DNA of 64,000 bases from Yersinia rochesterensis (GTDB lineage Bacteria; Pseudomonadota; Gammaproteobacteria; Enterobacterales; Enterobacteriaceae): assembly GCF_003600645.1 (NCBI RefSeq), contig NZ_CP032482.1, forward strand, positions 3,038,001 to 3,102,000, read 5' to 3'. Under the pieces are notes generated by a model. It saw only the letters and a program-made list of their open reading frames with translations. It searched no databases and was not told the DNA's origin. Below, piece by piece: positions 8,566 to 19,796 of the stretch (position 1 is its first letter; each line of letters opens with the position of its first letter). Made by a program: the position numbers and the translations under genes.

Positions 8566-9954
8566 TTATTTACGACGCCAGGTTGTCCCTTGCGGGCCAT
8601 CTTCCAACACAATCCCCAGCTCATTCAATTGATCACGGGCAGAATCTGCCAGCGCCCAATCTTTACTACTGCGGGCATCGTTGCGCTGTTTAATAAGAGC
8701 TTCGATTTTTGCCACTTCGTCGTCGTCGTCAGTCTGCGCCCCACTTTGCAAAAACAGTTCTGGATCTTGTTCCAATAATCCCAGCACATGCGCCAGTTTA
8801 CGCAATTCAGCCGCTAACGCATTTGCCGCGGTCATATCTTCAGCTTTGAGGCGGTTTACTTCACGGGCGAGATCAAACAGCACCGAGTAGGCCTCTGGAG
8901 TATTGAAATCATCATCCATTGCCGCACGGAAACGCGCTTCAAACTCAGCACCACCAGCCGGCGCTGCATTCACGTCAGTCCCGCGCAGCGCGGTGTATAA
9001 GCGCTCTAAAGAAGCACGTGCTTGCTTGAGATTTTCTTCGCTGTAATTAAGCTGGCTACGATAATGGCCGGACATCAGGAAATAACGCACGGTTTCAGCA
9101 TCGTAATAGGCCAGCACATCGCGGATAGTGAAAAAGTTATTCAGAGATTTCGACATTTTTTCTTTGTCGATCATCACCATACCGGAGTGCATCCAGTAAT
9201 TCACATAAGGGCCATCATGCGCACAGGTGGATTGTGCAATTTCATTTTCGTGGTGCGGGAACATCAAATCAGAGCCGCCGCCGTGAATATCAAAATGCGC
9301 GCCTAACTGCTTGCCGTTCATTGCCGAACATTCAATATGCCAACCAGGGCGGCCCGGCCCCCAAGGTGATTCCCAGCTAGGTTCGCCGGGTTTGGACATT
9401 TTCCACAAGACAAAATCCATCGGATTGCGTTTAACATCAGCCACTTCAACTCGCGCGCCCGCTTGCAACTGGTCCAGATCTTGACGAGATAACAAACCAT
9501 AATCCGGATCACTTTCAACAGAGAACATAACATCTCCATTTGAAGCCACATAAGCATGCTTGCGGGCAATCAAGCGCTCGGTCAGCTCAATAATTTCTGG
9601 GATGTGATGGGTAGCGCGCGGTTCTAAATCTGGGCGTTTGAGATTCAATGCATCAAAATCTTTGTGCATTTCAGCCAACATCCGCGTAGTCAGTTGCTCG
9701 CAGGTTTCATTGTTCTCAATGGCACGTTTAATAATTTTATCGTCAACGTCGGTGACATTGCGGACATACGTCAAAGAGTAACCTAAATAACGCAAATAAC
9801 GCGACACAACGTCGAAAGCGACAAAAGTCCGCCCATGCCCAATGTGACACAGGTCATAGATGGTGATCCCGCATACATACATACCTATTTTACCGGCATG
9901 AATAGGCTTGAATTCCTCTTTTTGGCGACTCAGTGTATTAAAAATCTTTAGCAT
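8566..9954 (-). CDS. cysS: Cysteine--tRNA ligase
   Basis: This class I aminoacyl-tRNA synthetase charges tRNA-Cys with cysteine in the cytosol. The 462-residue protein carries the HIGHGRTF version of the HIGH motif, the KMSKS loop in [10 protein letters not shown], and zinc-ligand residues (CGITIYD, the GWHIECSAM segment and the HHENE region). The C-terminal helical and anticodon-binding regions are complete. It is transcribed divergently from ppiB, with about 210 bp between the starts, the usual enterobacterial arrangement. Confidence 0.98.
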   Translation of the reverse strand: MLKIFNTLSRQKEEFKPIHAGKIGMYVCGITIYDLCHIGHGRTFVAFDVVSRYLRYLGYSLTYVRNVTDVDDKIIKRAIENNETCEQLTTRMLAEMHKDFDALNLKRPDLEPRATHHIPEIIELTERLIARKHAYVASNGDVMFSVESDPDYGLLSRQDLDQLQAGARVEVADVKRNPMDFVLWKMSKPGEPSWESPWGPGRPGWHIECSAMNGKQLGAHFDIHGGGSDLMFPHHENEIAQSTCAHDGPYVNYWMHSGMVMIDKEKMSKSLNNFFTIRDVLAYYDAETVRYFLMSGHYRSQLNYSEENLKQARASLERLYTALRGTDVNAAPAGGAEFEARFRAAMDDDFNTPEAYSVLFDLAREVNRLKAEDMTAANALAAELRKLAHVLGLLEQDPELFLQSGAQTDDDDEVAKIEALIKQRNDARSSKDWALADSARDQLNELGIVLEDGPQGTTWRRK

Positions 9955-10166
9955 TGGGACATTCCGTGGTTTTTGTTTTTGCGAAACGCATGGTTTAAAA
10001 AGATATCATCAGATTATGCGGTAAATCAGCTCCCGATACAGCACTTTTTCGCACATCTTGGCGGCGTTTCGAGTGCTGACTCAATCTCGCAGATATGATA
10101 TAAGAGCCATCTAAAGAGTTACGACTCATTTGTGAATACACTTATTACACTAGCAGGAACATTATT

Positions 10167-10661
10167 ATGGTCACTTTTCATACTAATCACGGCGATATCG
10201 TCATCAACACCTTCGCAGATAAAGCGCCGGCTACTGTTGAAAACTTCCTGAACTACTGCCGTAAAGGTTTCTATGATAACACTATTTTCCACCGTGTTAT
10301 TGATGGTTTCATGATTCAGGGCGGTGGTTTTGAGCCGGGCATGAACCAGAAAACAACTGATGCCCCTATCAAGAACGAAGCCAACAACGGTCTGAAAAAT
10401 ACCCGTGGCACTTTGGCAATGGCGCGTACCAACGATCCACACTCTGCCACTGCTCAGTTCTTTATTAACGTTGCAGACAATGACTTCCTAAACTTCCGTT
10501 CAGAGCGCCCAGATGGTTGGGGTTACTGCGTGTTTGCTGAAGTGACTGAAGGTCTGGACGTGGTTGATAAAATCAAAAACGTCGCGACTGGCCGCAGCGG
10601 TATGCATCAAGATGTGCCAAAAGAAGATGTGATCATTCAAAGCGTTACTGTTAGCGAGTAA
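10167..10661 (+). CDS. ppiB: Peptidyl-prolyl cis-trans isomerase B (cytosolic cyclophilin)
   Basis: Cyclophilin-type PPIase of 164 residues with no signal peptide, hence cytosolic. Family residues are seen in [15 protein letters not shown] (catalytic Arg and Phe), [18 protein letters not shown] and the [13 protein letters not shown] segment. It catalyses proline isomerisation during protein folding. lpxH starts only 10 bp downstream, so the two are probably co-transcribed. Confidence 0.97.
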   Translation: MVTFHTNHGDIVINTFADKAPATVENFLNYCRKGFYDNTIFHRVIDGFMIQGGGFEPGMNQKTTDAPIKNEANNGLKNTRGTLAMARTNDPHSATAQFFINVADNDFLNFRSERPDGWGYCVFAEVTEGLDVVDKIKNVATGRSGMHQDVPKEDVIIQSVTVSE

Positions 10662-10671
10662 TAACGGCTTA

Positions 10672-11394
10672 ATGAGCACGCTTTTTATTGCAGATTTGCA
10701 TCTTAGCGTTCAGGAACCGGCAATCACTGCCGGTTTCCTGCATTTTATACAGCGTGATGCTATTCATGCTGATGCATTATATATCCTGGGCGATTTATTC
10801 GAATCCTGGATTGGCGACGATGACCCCGAGCCTCTGTATCGGCAAGTTGCTGCCGCGTTGAAATCACTCCAACAACAGGGCGTGCCCTGCTACTTTATCC
10901 ACGGTAACCGCGATTTTCTGCTGGGTAAACGCTTTGCACTTGAAAGTGGCATGACCTTGCTGCCGGAAGAGAAAGTTGTTGAGTTGTATGGCCGTAAAAT
11001 CGTTATTTTACATGGCGATACCCTGTGCACTGATGATGCCGACTATCAGCATTTTCGCCGCCGAGTACACAATCCCCTGATCCAGAAGCTCTTTCTGTGG
11101 CTACCGCTGCGCTTTCGGTTACGCATTGCGGCTTATATGCGCAATCAAAGCCAACAAAATAATAGCGGTAAATCGCAGCTGATTATGGATGTCAATCCAC
11201 AGGCGGTGGTTGAAACTTTCGAGCGAAATAATGTCAGTTGGATGATTCATGGGCATACCCACCGCCCTGCGGTTCATACCGTCGAATTAGCGGCGGCAAC
11301 GGTACACCGTGTGGTTTTAGGTGCCTGGCATGTTGAAGGTTCAATGGTTAAAGTCACGGCTGATAGTGTTGAATTGATTAAATTCCCGTTTTAA
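10672..11394 (+). CDS. lpxH: UDP-2,3-diacylglucosamine pyrophosphatase LpxH
   Basis: LpxH hydrolyses UDP-2,3-diacylglucosamine to lipid X and UMP in lipid A synthesis, acting at the inner membrane. The 240-residue protein carries the calcineurin-like metallophosphatase ligands in order: ADLHLSV (D, H), [12 protein letters not shown] (D), HGNRDFLLG (N), LHGDTLC (H) and HGHTHRP (H, H). It sits directly after ppiB and upstream of the purEK operon, as in E. coli. Confidence 0.97.
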   Translation: MSTLFIADLHLSVQEPAITAGFLHFIQRDAIHADALYILGDLFESWIGDDDPEPLYRQVAAALKSLQQQGVPCYFIHGNRDFLLGKRFALESGMTLLPEEKVVELYGRKIVILHGDTLCTDDADYQHFRRRVHNPLIQKLFLWLPLRFRLRIAAYMRNQSQQNNSGKSQLIMDVNPQAVVETFERNNVSWMIHGHTHRPAVHTVELAAATVHRVVLGAWHVEGSMVKVTADSVELIKFPF

Positions 11395-11455
11395 CCTTCA
11401 GGTTTTACCTCATCAACTACGATCAAAAAACTAATAAAACCCACTAAAAGCCGCT

Positions 11456-11471
11456 ACGCAACCGTTTTCCT
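11456..11471 (+). promoter_or_regulatory. PurR operator upstream of purE
   Basis: The 16-mer ACGCAACCGTTTTCCT closely matches the E. coli PurR consensus ACGCAAACGTTTTCGT. It lies about 100 bp upstream of the purE start, as in the known E. coli purEK operon. Repression by PurR with hypoxanthine or guanine is expected. Confidence 0.8.
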
Positions 11472-11572
11472 CGCCTTTGGCTCATGATATGCTCTACGCC
11501 CTCTTCACCAGTCATGATTTAAAATAAGATCATTCTGGCCGACGCTTGCGCAATCACAGGAGCTTTACACTC

Positions 11573-12097
11573 ATGGGAGCTAACCTCGATTCGGCTTACC
11601 CAGCCGGGGTTAAAATCGCTATCGTAATGGGGTCCAAGAGTGACTGGGCCACCATGCAGTTCGCCGCCGACGCGCTCACCACGCTCAATGTCCCCTTTCA
11701 TGTCGAAGTTGTTTCTGCCCATCGCACCCCCGACAAACTGTTCAGTTTTGCTGAGCAAGCCGATGCTAATGGCTTACATGTCATTATTGCAGGCGCGGGC
11801 GGTGCTGCTCACCTGCCGGGTATGCTAGCGGCCAAAACATTGGTGCCGGTCTTAGGTGTGCCGGTACAAAGTGCGGCATTAAGCGGTGTCGATAGCTTGT
11901 ATTCCATCGTGCAGATGCCACGTGGCATTCCGGTGGGAACACTGGCCATTGGTAAAGCCGGGGCGGCGAATGCAGCATTGCTGGCGGCTCAAATACTGGC
12001 GCTGCATGATGTTGAATTAGCAGCACGTTTAGCAGATTGGCGTAAAAATCAAACTGACGAAGTGTTGGACAATCCCGATCCGAGGGATGAAGCATGA
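11573..12097 (+). CDS. purE: N5-carboxyaminoimidazole ribonucleotide mutase
   Basis: PurE converts N5-CAIR to CAIR in purine synthesis. The class I signature is present: [10 protein letters not shown] near the N-terminus, [11 protein letters not shown] with the catalytic His, [12 protein letters not shown], and LSIVQMP-like [15 protein letters not shown] choose the ATG at 11573 because GGAG stands ten bases upstream, giving 174 residues; an in-frame TTG at 11546 lacks such support. The gene overlaps purK by four bases (ATGA), indicating coupling with its pathway partner. Confidence 0.97.
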   Translation: MGANLDSAYPAGVKIAIVMGSKSDWATMQFAADALTTLNVPFHVEVVSAHRTPDKLFSFAEQADANGLHVIIAGAGGAAHLPGMLAAKTLVPVLGVPVQSAALSGVDSLYSIVQMPRGIPVGTLAIGKAGAANAALLAAQILALHDVELAARLADWRKNQTDEVLDNPDPRDEA

Positions 12098-13158
12098 AAC
12101 CCGTTTGCGTATTAGGTAATGGTCAATTGGGGCGCATGCTGCGTCAAGCCGGTGAGCCGCTAGGCATTGCTGTTTATCCAGTAGGTTTAGATGCCGAGCC
12201 AGAAGCCGTGCCTTATCAGCACAGTGTGATTACTGCCGAGATTGAGCGCTGGCCGGAAACCGCGTTAACCCGCGAACTCGCCACCCACACCGCTTTCGTT
12301 AACCGCGATATTTTCCCTCGTCTGGCTGACCGTCTGACTCAAAAACAGTTGCTCGACAGCTTGAATTTGGCGACCGCACCATGGCAATTATTGGCCAGCA
12401 ATAGTGAGTGGCCGCAGGTCTTTGCCACACTGGGTGAATTAGCCATCGTGAAACGTCGGGTCGGCGGTTATGACGGACGGGGTCAATGGCGTTTACGCGC
12501 CGGTGAACAAGAAAGTTTGCCCGCCGATGCTTACGGCGAATGTATTGTCGAGCAAGGTATTAACTTTTCCGGCGAAGTTTCATTGGTCGGTGCGCGCAGT
12601 CATCAAGGTCAATCAGTCTTTTATCCACTGACCCATAATCTTCATGAAGAAGGTATTTTGCGCATGAGCGTGGCATTACCACAGCCCAATAGCAAACTAC
12701 AGCAGCAAGCAGAGAAAATGCTGTCCGCAATTATGGATGAGCTGAATTATGTTGGTGTAATGGCGATGGAGTGCTTTATCGTCGACGACAGTTTACTAAT
12801 TAATGAGCTGGCACCGCGAGTACATAACAGTGGTCACTGGACACAAAATGGTGCTTCTATCAGCCAATTCGAGCTGCACCTGCGCGCTATTTTGGACTTA
12901 CCGCTGCCCAAACCGGTGGTGAATACTCCCTCCGCGATGGTCAATCTGATTGGCACGCCAGTGAATATAGAGTGGCTATCACTGCCCTTGGTGCATCTGC
13001 ATTGGTATGAAAAAGAAGTGCGCGAAGGCCGTAAAGTGGGCCATTTGAATTTAAATGACCCCGATGGCGCGCAATTAAGTGCGGCCCTGGCGGCATTAGC
13101 ACCTTTGCTACCTGCGGAATACCAAAACGCCCTGCGCTGGGCGCAAGCTAAGTTATAA
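12094..13158 (+). CDS. purK: N5-carboxyaminoimidazole ribonucleotide synthase
   Basis: PurK carboxylates AIR with ATP and bicarbonate to give N5-CAIR, the PurE substrate. The 354-residue ATP-grasp protein begins with the nucleotide-binding segment [15 protein letters not shown]. It continues with [15 protein letters not shown] in the ATP-grasp lid and ends with the metal/ATP site region [17 protein letters not shown]. Length is that of the family. It starts inside the purE stop codon. Confidence 0.97.
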   Translation: MKPVCVLGNGQLGRMLRQAGEPLGIAVYPVGLDAEPEAVPYQHSVITAEIERWPETALTRELATHTAFVNRDIFPRLADRLTQKQLLDSLNLATAPWQLLASNSEWPQVFATLGELAIVKRRVGGYDGRGQWRLRAGEQESLPADAYGECIVEQGINFSGEVSLVGARSHQGQSVFYPLTHNLHEEGILRMSVALPQPNSKLQQQAEKMLSAIMDELNYVGVMAMECFIVDDSLLINELAPRVHNSGHWTQNGASISQFELHLRAILDLPLPKPVVNTPSAMVNLIGTPVNIEWLSLPLVHLHWYEKEVREGRKVGHLNLNDPDGAQLSAALAALAPLLPAEYQNALRWAQAKL

Positions 13159-13196
13159 CTGAAGCGCGGGCAGTTTATGCCGCCCGCGTTATTTCA

Positions 13197-15629
13197 CTAA
13201 TCCGTGTAATGACGGAATAACGCCCGCCCCTGCAACAATCTGGCCCCTAACCAACCGCCACAGAGTGACAGCAACAGCGCCGCCGCCAATGGCAATAACC
13301 ACCACATGATCCAGTTAGGTTGCCACGGGAAATCAAACACTAAGCGCTGTAATGCCCAAAGTGCCGCTTCTGCTCCGATAGCTGCCGCCATACCGGCCAC
13401 TAGCCCCAGCAACGCAAATTCCCACCACAATGTACCTCGCAGTAAGCGTTTACTTGCGCCGAGTGTCCGGTAAACCACCAATTCCTGACGGCGCTGGCGC
13501 ATGCCAACCTGTACCTGTGCTAATAGCAGCAAAGTGCCACAAATAATCACCAATACCACCATCACTTCCAGTGCGCGGCTGACCTGTTGCAGCACCTGCC
13601 CAACCTGTTTCAGCATCGCGCCAATATCCAGTAAACTGAGAGTCGGGAACTGGCGATTCAATTGCGTCAGAACCTCGCCGTCACCGTGATAGCGGAAGCT
13701 GGTCAGCCAGGTTTGGGGTTGCCCATCCAGTACAGCCGGTGGGAAAATAAAGTAAAAATTAGGGCGCAGGCTTTCCCAATCCACCTGACGAATACTGCTC
13801 ACAGTCGCACCAAATGACTGCGTATCGCCACTGAATGTCAGTTTATCGCCGATTTTAATTCCCACTCGATCAGCAATGCCTTTCTCAATCGACACTTCAT
13901 CCGCCTTAGGCGGCCACTGCCCGGCGGTCAAAATATTGTGCTCGGGCAAATCCTGCTGCCAGGTCAGATTCAGCTCGCGATTAACGGCCTCCCCGCCAGG
14001 CGCATCTTCCGCAACCCGTTCGGTCGCCAATTGTTGATTAATTTCAGTCAGCCGTGCGCGAATAATCGGATAAAAAGTCGACGGCGTTATCTGATGCTGC
14101 GTGAGGAATTCCGTGACTTGCGGTACCTGCTGCGGCGTAATATTCAGTAGGAAATAATTCGGGCTATCCGGCGGCAATTGCTGTTGCCAGCGGTCCAATA
14201 AATCGCCGCGTAATACCAATAATAAAGCCAACAACATAAATGATAGTGAGAATGCCGCCAGTTGAGTCAACGTCATCCATGGCTGGCGTAATAAGCGGTT
14301 AATCGCCAGCCGCAATGACAGGCGAGTGACCGTCAGGCGGCGCAACAGCAATAAGCCGCCCCAGCCGATGATGCCCAGCAATAACGCTAACACCACCATG
14401 CCGCCCAAAATGGCCCACAGCAGGGAATTCCCCCCCATCAATAAGGCCAGCAAGCCCACCACCACCGCTATCATCACCGGGATAAAGTAGCGCAATGGCC
14501 AGACATTGGCTGAAACATCACGGCGCAATACTCGCAGCGGTTGAGTTGCCAACAGTTGCCGATAAGGGCGAATACCCACCAGCAATGAAATCAATATCAG
14601 CGATCCCATTGACCATATCCATGGCCAAGCACCTGCGGCCGGTAATGTAGCCGGCAATACTGGGGACAATAAACGGATTAACACTTTCTCGAACAATAAG
14701 CCAATGACACTGCCGCACAAACCCGCCAGCACCAACACCGAGACCCACTGGCCGATAATTAGCCGCCGTAGCGCACTGCGCCCGGCCCCTAATGTTTTCA
14801 ATACCGCCACCAAATCATAGCGGCTGCGGCAATAATGCCCCATTGCCACGGCCACTGCGGCAATGGACAGTAATAACGTCAATAACGCCGATAACAGTAA
14901 GAATTGCTGGGCGCGTTGCAAGGATTTCCCCAGCGCACCGCCAGATTCTTGCAAACCATACCAGCGCTGTTCCGGCTTCAATTGTGGAGTCAGCCAGTCA
15001 CTGAATTTAGCAATTGCCTCCGGTGGCCCGGCAAACATATAGAGATAATTCAATCGGCTACCCGGTTGTATTGCGCCGGTTTTCTCTACATCCGCCAAAT
15101 TAATTAAAATCCGCGGCGCAGTTTGGAAGGGGTTAAAACCTGAATCCGGCTCCTGAAGCACTTCGCCAATAATCTTTAGCGAAGTATCACCGACATCCAG
15201 TGTATCGCCGACTTTAACCCCGAGCAGCGCCAGCAATCGCGGGGCCGCCAGCGCGGTTCCCGGTTCAAGTTTGACATCCGCCGGTAAGGTTTCTAGCTTG
15301 CCATACAGCGGATAAGCTAAGTCCGTGGCTTTCACATCCGCCAGTTGCGGGCGATCACCGGCAAACGTCATGGTCATGAATGAAAGCTGGCGACTGATAG
15401 ACAGCCCCTGCTGTTTTGCTTCCAGCAACCAGCTCTCCGGCACCGGATGAGCCGTTTTTAACACGCGGTCGCCAGCCAAAAAATCACGGCTCTGTTGGCT
15501 AAGCCCTTGCTCCATCCGGTCACTAATACTGCCCAGCGCCAGCACACAAGCTACCGCCAGTGTTAATGCCAGCCAGACAATTAATAGTGAGGGTGAGCGC
15601 CACTCACGCCAAAACCAGCGCCAAATCAT
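13197..15629 (-). CDS. ybbP: ABC transporter permease YbbP (FtsX/MacB-type)
   Basis: A large inner-membrane permease of about 810 residues with two FtsX-like repeats. There is an N-terminal membrane segment near LLIVWLALTLAVACVLALG, a big periplasmic domain, three or more central membrane spans, a second periplasmic domain and three C-terminal spans. It pairs with YbbA as an MacB-like exporter or mechanotransmission complex; the substrate is not established. The start at 15629 overlaps the ybbA stop as ATGA. An in-frame start four codons earlier is possible but not needed. Confidence 0.93.
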   Translation of the reverse strand: MIWRWFWREWRSPSLLIVWLALTLAVACVLALGSISDRMEQGLSQQSRDFLAGDRVLKTAHPVPESWLLEAKQQGLSISRQLSFMTMTFAGDRPQLADVKATDLAYPLYGKLETLPADVKLEPGTALAAPRLLALLGVKVGDTLDVGDTSLKIIGEVLQEPDSGFNPFQTAPRILINLADVEKTGAIQPGSRLNYLYMFAGPPEAIAKFSDWLTPQLKPEQRWYGLQESGGALGKSLQRAQQFLLLSALLTLLLSIAAVAVAMGHYCRSRYDLVAVLKTLGAGRSALRRLIIGQWVSVLVLAGLCGSVIGLLFEKVLIRLLSPVLPATLPAAGAWPWIWSMGSLILISLLVGIRPYRQLLATQPLRVLRRDVSANVWPLRYFIPVMIAVVVGLLALLMGGNSLLWAILGGMVVLALLLGIIGWGGLLLLRRLTVTRLSLRLAINRLLRQPWMTLTQLAAFSLSFMLLALLLVLRGDLLDRWQQQLPPDSPNYFLLNITPQQVPQVTEFLTQHQITPSTFYPIIRARLTEINQQLATERVAEDAPGGEAVNRELNLTWQQDLPEHNILTAGQWPPKADEVSIEKGIADRVGIKIGDKLTFSGDTQSFGATVSSIRQVDWESLRPNFYFIFPPAVLDGQPQTWLTSFRYHGDGEVLTQLNRQFPTLSLLDIGAMLKQVGQVLQQVSRALEVMVVLVIICGTLLLLAQVQVGMRQRRQELVVYRTLGASKRLLRGTLWWEFALLGLVAGMAAAIGAEAALWALQRLVFDFPWQPNWIMWWLLPLAAALLLSLCGGWLGARLLQGRALFRHYTD

Positions 15630-16312
15630 GCTTCCTCCCACAATTTACCGTCTTGGAGCCGCAGCCGCCGCTGGCAACGGCCAGCCAATTGCACATCATG
15701 AGTAACCAAAATTAATGTGGTGCCGTAGTCCCGGTTAAGGGAAAACAACAAATCGGCTATCTTGTCGCCCGTGTGCCGATCAAGATTACCCGTTGGTTCA
15801 TCGGCAAATAACACTTTTGGCCGCCCGCTAAAAGCCCGCGCGAGCGCCACCCGCTGCTGCTCGCCGCCCGAAAGCTGGGCCGGCAGGTGGTGCAACCGCT
15901 TCTCCAGCCCGACCAATTTTAATAACTCAATGGCATGGGTTTTACTTTCGCGCTCGCTTTCCCCGCGCAATAACGCCGGAAGCTGGACGTTTTCCAATGT
16001 ATTGAGAGTCGGTACCAACATAAATGATTGAAAAACAAAACCAATATTTTTTGCCCGCAGTTGCGCACGCCCCTCTTCATCCATGGCAGTCAAAGACTGC
16101 CCGAGTAAACTGACTTCGCCGCTGCTGCCATCATCAAGCCCGGCCAAAATGCCCAGTAAAGTTGATTTACCTGAACCCGACTCACCAATCAGCGCAATTG
16201 TCTGCGCGGGTTTGACAACCAGCTCAACTCCGGTAAGGATGGAGAGCTGTTGCTCACCCTGACCGACGTGTTTATTAAGATGATGAACTTCAAGAACGTT
16301 TTCCGCTGGCAT
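15626..16312 (-). CDS. ybbA: ABC transporter ATP-binding protein YbbA
   Basis: ATPase of the LolD/MacB class, 228 residues. It has Walker A GESGSGKST, a Q-loop in FVFQSFMLVPTLN, signature LSGGEQQRVALARA, Walker B VLFADEPTGNLD and the switch His in LVTHD. It powers the YbbP permease encoded immediately downstream with a 4-base overlap. Its 5' end overlaps that of the divergent tesA gene by about 30 bp, so the two coding starts share sequence. Confidence 0.96.
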   Translation of the reverse strand: MPAENVLEVHHLNKHVGQGEQQLSILTGVELVVKPAQTIALIGESGSGKSTLLGILAGLDDGSSGEVSLLGQSLTAMDEEGRAQLRAKNIGFVFQSFMLVPTLNTLENVQLPALLRGESERESKTHAIELLKLVGLEKRLHHLPAQLSGGEQQRVALARAFSGRPKVLFADEPTGNLDRHTGDKIADLLFSLNRDYGTTLILVTHDVQLAGRCQRRLRLQDGKLWEEA

Positions 16313-16921
16313 CTTCCCTTCCTATTACTGTTGGGATTATTCAGTTTGCGTGCCGCCGCAACCGATACACTTTTGATTCTCGGCGACAGTTTAAGCGCCG
16401 GTTACCGCCTACCGATTGCCGAAGCCTGGCCTTCGCGGTTGGATAAAACATGGCAAGCTACACCGTCATTACCGAAGGTGGTTAACGCCAGTATCAGTGG
16501 TGATACTGCTGCACAGGGGTTAGCCCGCCTACCTGCCCTACTGAAACAACATCAGCCCCGTTGGGTGCTGATTGAATTGGGTGCTAATGACGGCCTACGC
16601 GGTTTCCCACCACAAGATATTCAACGGGATTTAACACAAGTTATCAATCAGATAAAGGAGGCCAAGGCCCAGCCATTATTGATGCAAATCCGTATTCCGC
16701 CTAACTATGGCCGCCGTTATACTGATGCTTTCGCCGCTATGTACCCACAGCTGGCGCAGCAATTCGGCATTCCATTGGTGCCTTTCTTTATGGAACAAGT
16801 TGCCGTAAAGCCCGAGTGGATGCAGGATGATGGTTTACACCCTAACGCCGAGGCGCAACCTTTCATAGCAGATTGGATGGCGCAACAACTCAAACCGTTA
16901 GTAACCAATAAGAAGTTATAA
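16280..16921 (+). CDS. tesA: Thioesterase I / protease I / lysophospholipase L1 (periplasmic)
   Basis: SGNH-family hydrolase of the periplasm. It starts MMNFKNVFRWHL, with a signal peptide up to about RAAA. The four family blocks are visible: GDSLSAGY (nucleophile Ser), SISGDT (Gly), LGANDG (Asn) and DDGLHPN (Asp, His). I choose the start at 16280 because it aligns with E. coli TesA; a TTG further upstream would read through the ybbA start region. The promoter must lie inside or beyond the 5' end of ybbA, which overlaps it head to head. Confidence 0.95.
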   Translation: MMNFKNVFRWHLPFLLLLGLFSLRAAATDTLLILGDSLSAGYRLPIAEAWPSRLDKTWQATPSLPKVVNASISGDTAAQGLARLPALLKQHQPRWVLIELGANDGLRGFPPQDIQRDLTQVINQIKEAKAQPLLMQIRIPPNYGRRYTDAFAAMYPQLAQQFGIPLVPFFMEQVAVKPEWMQDDGLHPNAEAQPFIADWMAQQLKPLVTNKKL

Positions 16922-16973
16922 GCTTTAGTTAACCACTTGTTTAGATAAATAGAACCATTCACTAGGTAAAGTT

Positions 16974-17750
16974 ATGCAAAAAGCAGTATTAATTACCGGT
17001 TGTTCCAGCGGTATTGGCCTGATTGCGGCACAAGACTTGAAAAACCGAGGTTATCGCGTGCTGGCGGCCTGCCGTAAACCCGATGATGTCACCAGGATGA
17101 CTCAGTTGGGTCTGGAAGGTATTGAACTGGATTTGGATGACAGCGCCAGTGTCGAACGCGCCGCCGCGCAGGTTATCGCGCTGACCGCTGGGCGTTTATA
17201 TGCTTTGTTTAACAACGGCGGTTTTGGGTTATATGGCCCATTGCAGACGATTTCACGCCAGCAGTTGGAAAAACAATTTTCCACCAACCTGTTTGGTACC
17301 CACCAACTGACGCAACTTTTGCTACCCGCCATGCTGCCTCACGGCGAAGGGCGCATTATTCAAACCAGCTCAGTGATGGGGTTGGTTTCAACTGCCGGAC
17401 GCGGTGCCTATGCCGCCAGTAAATATGCGCTGGAAGCTTGGTCAGATGCACTGCGCATGGAGCTGCATGACAGCGGAATTCATGTCAGTTTGATTGAGCC
17501 GGGGCCAATAAGCACCCATTTCACGCAAAATGTAAATCAGGCTCAGGTTGATAAGCCGGTGAATAATCCTGGTATTGCCAAGCGCTTTACACTGCCGCCA
17601 GAAGCTATTTTACCGAAATTGCGCCATGCATTGGAAAGCCCGCGCCCGCAATTGCGCTATCCGGTCACTTTAGTCGCCCATGCGCTGACGATATTGCACC
17701 GCATCTTGCCGGGCCGCCTGTTAGACAAGGTCCTGCGTGGCAATTCCTAA
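16974..17750 (+). CDS. ybbO: Short-chain dehydrogenase YbbO
   Basis: SDR oxidoreductase of 258 residues with the Rossmann motif TGCSSGIG near the N-terminus, the NNGGFGLYG segment and the catalytic triad elements Ser (QTSSVMG) and YAASK. The E. coli homologue has been reported as an NADP-dependent aldehyde reductase. The gene lies between tesA and cnoX in the conserved ybb cluster. Confidence 0.93.
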   Translation: MQKAVLITGCSSGIGLIAAQDLKNRGYRVLAACRKPDDVTRMTQLGLEGIELDLDDSASVERAAAQVIALTAGRLYALFNNGGFGLYGPLQTISRQQLEKQFSTNLFGTHQLTQLLLPAMLPHGEGRIIQTSSVMGLVSTAGRGAYAASKYALEAWSDALRMELHDSGIHVSLIEPGPISTHFTQNVNQAQVDKPVNNPGIAKRFTLPPEAILPKLRHALESPRPQLRYPVTLVAHALTILHRILPGRLLDKVLRGNS

Positions 17751-17814
17751 GCTTGAGGTTGAAGCGACATAATCTGCCCCCATCTACTGTTAAAACGGAT
17801 GAGAGAAATAATTC

Positions 17815-18684
17815 ATGCTAGCACCTACTACGATTGATATTACTGAAGCGAACCTACATCAGGTTTTAGAACAATCCATGGCTGTGCCTGTGCTGTTCTA
17901 TTTTTGGTCTGAACGCAGCCAGCACTGTCTGCAACTGACCCCAGTGCTGGATAAACTGGCCGCAGAATATGCGGGCCAATTCATTCTGGCGCGTGTTGAT
18001 TGCGATGCACAACAGATGGTGGCGTCACAGTTTGGTTTGCGCTCCATTCCGGCTGTTTATCTCTTTAAGGACGGTCAGCCAGTTGATGGATTCCAAGGGC
18101 CACAGCCAGAGGAAGTTATCCGCGAACTACTGCAACGAGTGTTACCGAAACCTGAAGAGTTGAAAGCTGCCGAAGCTGCACAGTTGATGAGTGAGGGTAA
18201 AGTGCAGGAAGCATTGCCATTGCTGAAAGACGCCTGGCAGTTGATGCAACAAAGCAATAACCCGCAAACCAGTGACATTGCGCTGCAACTGGCGGAAGCA
18301 CAAATTCAGTTAAACCGCAGTGAAGATGCTGAAAGCGTATTGGCAACCATCCCACTGCAAGACCGTGATAGCCGATATCAGGGGCTGATTGCACAAATTG
18401 AGTTACTTAAACAAGCCGCTGACACCCCCGAAATCCAGTTGTTACAACAACAAGTGGCTGAGCAGCCGGATAATGCTGAACTGGCGGTACAATTAGCCCT
18501 GCAACTGCATCAGGTCGGCCGTAACGAAGAAGCACTTGAGCTACTGCTAGGCCACTTGAAGAAAGACTTAGCTGCGGCAAATGGCACCGCGCGTAAGACA
18601 TTAATGGATATTTTGGCCGCACTAGGTACTGGCGATGCGCTGGCCGCCAAATATCGCCGTCAACTTTACTCCTTACTCTACTGA
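17815..18684 (+). CDS. cnoX: Thioredoxin-like chaperedoxin CnoX (YbbN)
   Basis: A 289-residue protein with an N-terminal thioredoxin fold and C-terminal TPR helices. The active-site position reads SERSQHC instead of WCxxC, so only the second cysteine remains. This is the SQHC arrangement known for E. coli CnoX, a holdase that transfers substrates to GroEL and DnaK under hypochlorous stress and lacks normal disulfide reductase activity. A weak GAGAGA-like SD precedes the ATG. Confidence 0.94.
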   Translation: MLAPTTIDITEANLHQVLEQSMAVPVLFYFWSERSQHCLQLTPVLDKLAAEYAGQFILARVDCDAQQMVASQFGLRSIPAVYLFKDGQPVDGFQGPQPEEVIRELLQRVLPKPEELKAAEAAQLMSEGKVQEALPLLKDAWQLMQQSNNPQTSDIALQLAEAQIQLNRSEDAESVLATIPLQDRDSRYQGLIAQIELLKQAADTPEIQLLQQQVAEQPDNAELAVQLALQLHQVGRNEEALELLLGHLKKDLAAANGTARKTLMDILAALGTGDALAAKYRRQLYSLLY

Positions 18685-18879
18685 CCGGCACGTTTAGCGG
18701 CTATTCGCCGTGATAAGGTTGCCATTATTTGCTACGGCGCGGGGCCATCCCGCGCTGTTTTATTCTGCTCCGGCCCCACATTCTCTCATTTACACGCTTT
18801 TACCTGCCTTTCATTAGGCGTTTAGCGCCCTGTCACGTAATATTAAGAAACAAAAATCATTGCTGACAGGAAGTTAAAT

Positions 18880-19794
18880 ATGTTTACAGTTATCCCTGTA
18901 CTTATCGTCGTCGCCCTGATTGTGGTCTTTTCCTCAATCAAAATCGTCCCGCAAGGTTTTCAATGGACTGTTGAGCGTTTTGGTCGTTATACCAAAACAT
19001 TGATGCCAGGCCTGAATATCGTTGTGCCATTTATGGATCGTGTTGGTCGCAAAATCAATATGATGGAACAAGTTCTGGATATCCCATCCCAAGAAATTAT
19101 TTCCCGTGATAATGCCAACGTGGCGATTGATGCCGTTTGCTTTATCCAAGTTATTGATCCCGTGAAAGCAGCTTATGAAGTCAGCAATTTGGAATCGGCC
19201 ATTATCAATTTGACCATGACCAACTTCCGTACTGTTTTGGGTTCTATGGAGCTGGATGAAATGTTGTCCCAACGTGACAACATCAACGGCCGCCTGCTGC
19301 ACATTGTTGATGAAGCAACCAACCCGTGGGGCATCAAAGTGACCCGAATTGAAGTCCGCGACGTGCGCCCACCAGCTGAACTGATTTCTGCGATGAATGC
19401 TCAGATGAAAGCTGAACGTACCAAACGTGCGGATATTCTGGAAGCTGAAGGGGTTCGTCAGGCGGCTATTTTGCGTGCCGAAGGTGAGAAACAATCACAA
19501 ATTCTGAAAGCTGAAGGTGAGCGTCAATCCGCATTCTTGCAAGCGGAAGCTCGTGAACGTGGCGCTGAAGCTGAAGCCCAAGCGACCAGAATGGTTTCTG
19601 AAGCTATTGCTGCTGGTGATATTCAAGCCATTAACTATTTTGTGGCACAGAAATATACCGATGCCCTGCAACACATTGGTTCGGCCAATAACAGTAAAGT
19701 CATTATGATGCCGCTAGAAGCCAGTAGCTTAATGGGCGCTATCGGTGGTATTGCAGAACTGATTGGTGAGAGTAAAAACAGCCGAGGTAAATAA
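18880..19794 (+). CDS. qmcA: SPFH/stomatin-family membrane protein QmcA
   Basis: A 304-residue protein with one N-terminal membrane anchor (about 2-22), an SPFH/Band 7 domain ([12 protein letters not shown] onward) and a long Ala/Glu-rich coiled coil with repeated AEGE/EAEG units. QmcA assembles into large membrane-associated cages in E. coli. Its partner, the NfeD protein YbbJ, follows after two bases, the usual SPFH-NfeD pair. Confidence 0.95.
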   Translation: MFTVIPVLIVVALIVVFSSIKIVPQGFQWTVERFGRYTKTLMPGLNIVVPFMDRVGRKINMMEQVLDIPSQEIISRDNANVAIDAVCFIQVIDPVKAAYEVSNLESAIINLTMTNFRTVLGSMELDEMLSQRDNINGRLLHIVDEATNPWGIKVTRIEVRDVRPPAELISAMNAQMKAERTKRADILEAEGVRQAAILRAEGEKQSQILKAEGERQSAFLQAEARERGAEAEAQATRMVSEAIAAGDIQAINYFVAQKYTDALQHIGSANNSKVIMMPLEASSLMGAIGGIAELIGESKNSRGK

Positions 19795-19796
19795 CC

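Noticed and set aside
8392..8778. 128-codon plus-strand ORF between ybcJ and cysS
   Set aside because: It runs through the terminator and repeat and then antisense through the cysS end; no ribosome site and no family resemblance.
16250..16279. Upstream TTG start for tesA
   Set aside because: E. coli TesA begins MMNF at the position matching 16280; the extra residues do not look like a signal peptide.
18685..18879. GC-rich hairpin between cnoX and qmcA as a riboswitch
   Set aside because: Only a simple palindrome near GGCGCGGGGCCATCCCGCGC is visible; it is more likely a cnoX terminator or mRNA end, with no ligand-binding motif.
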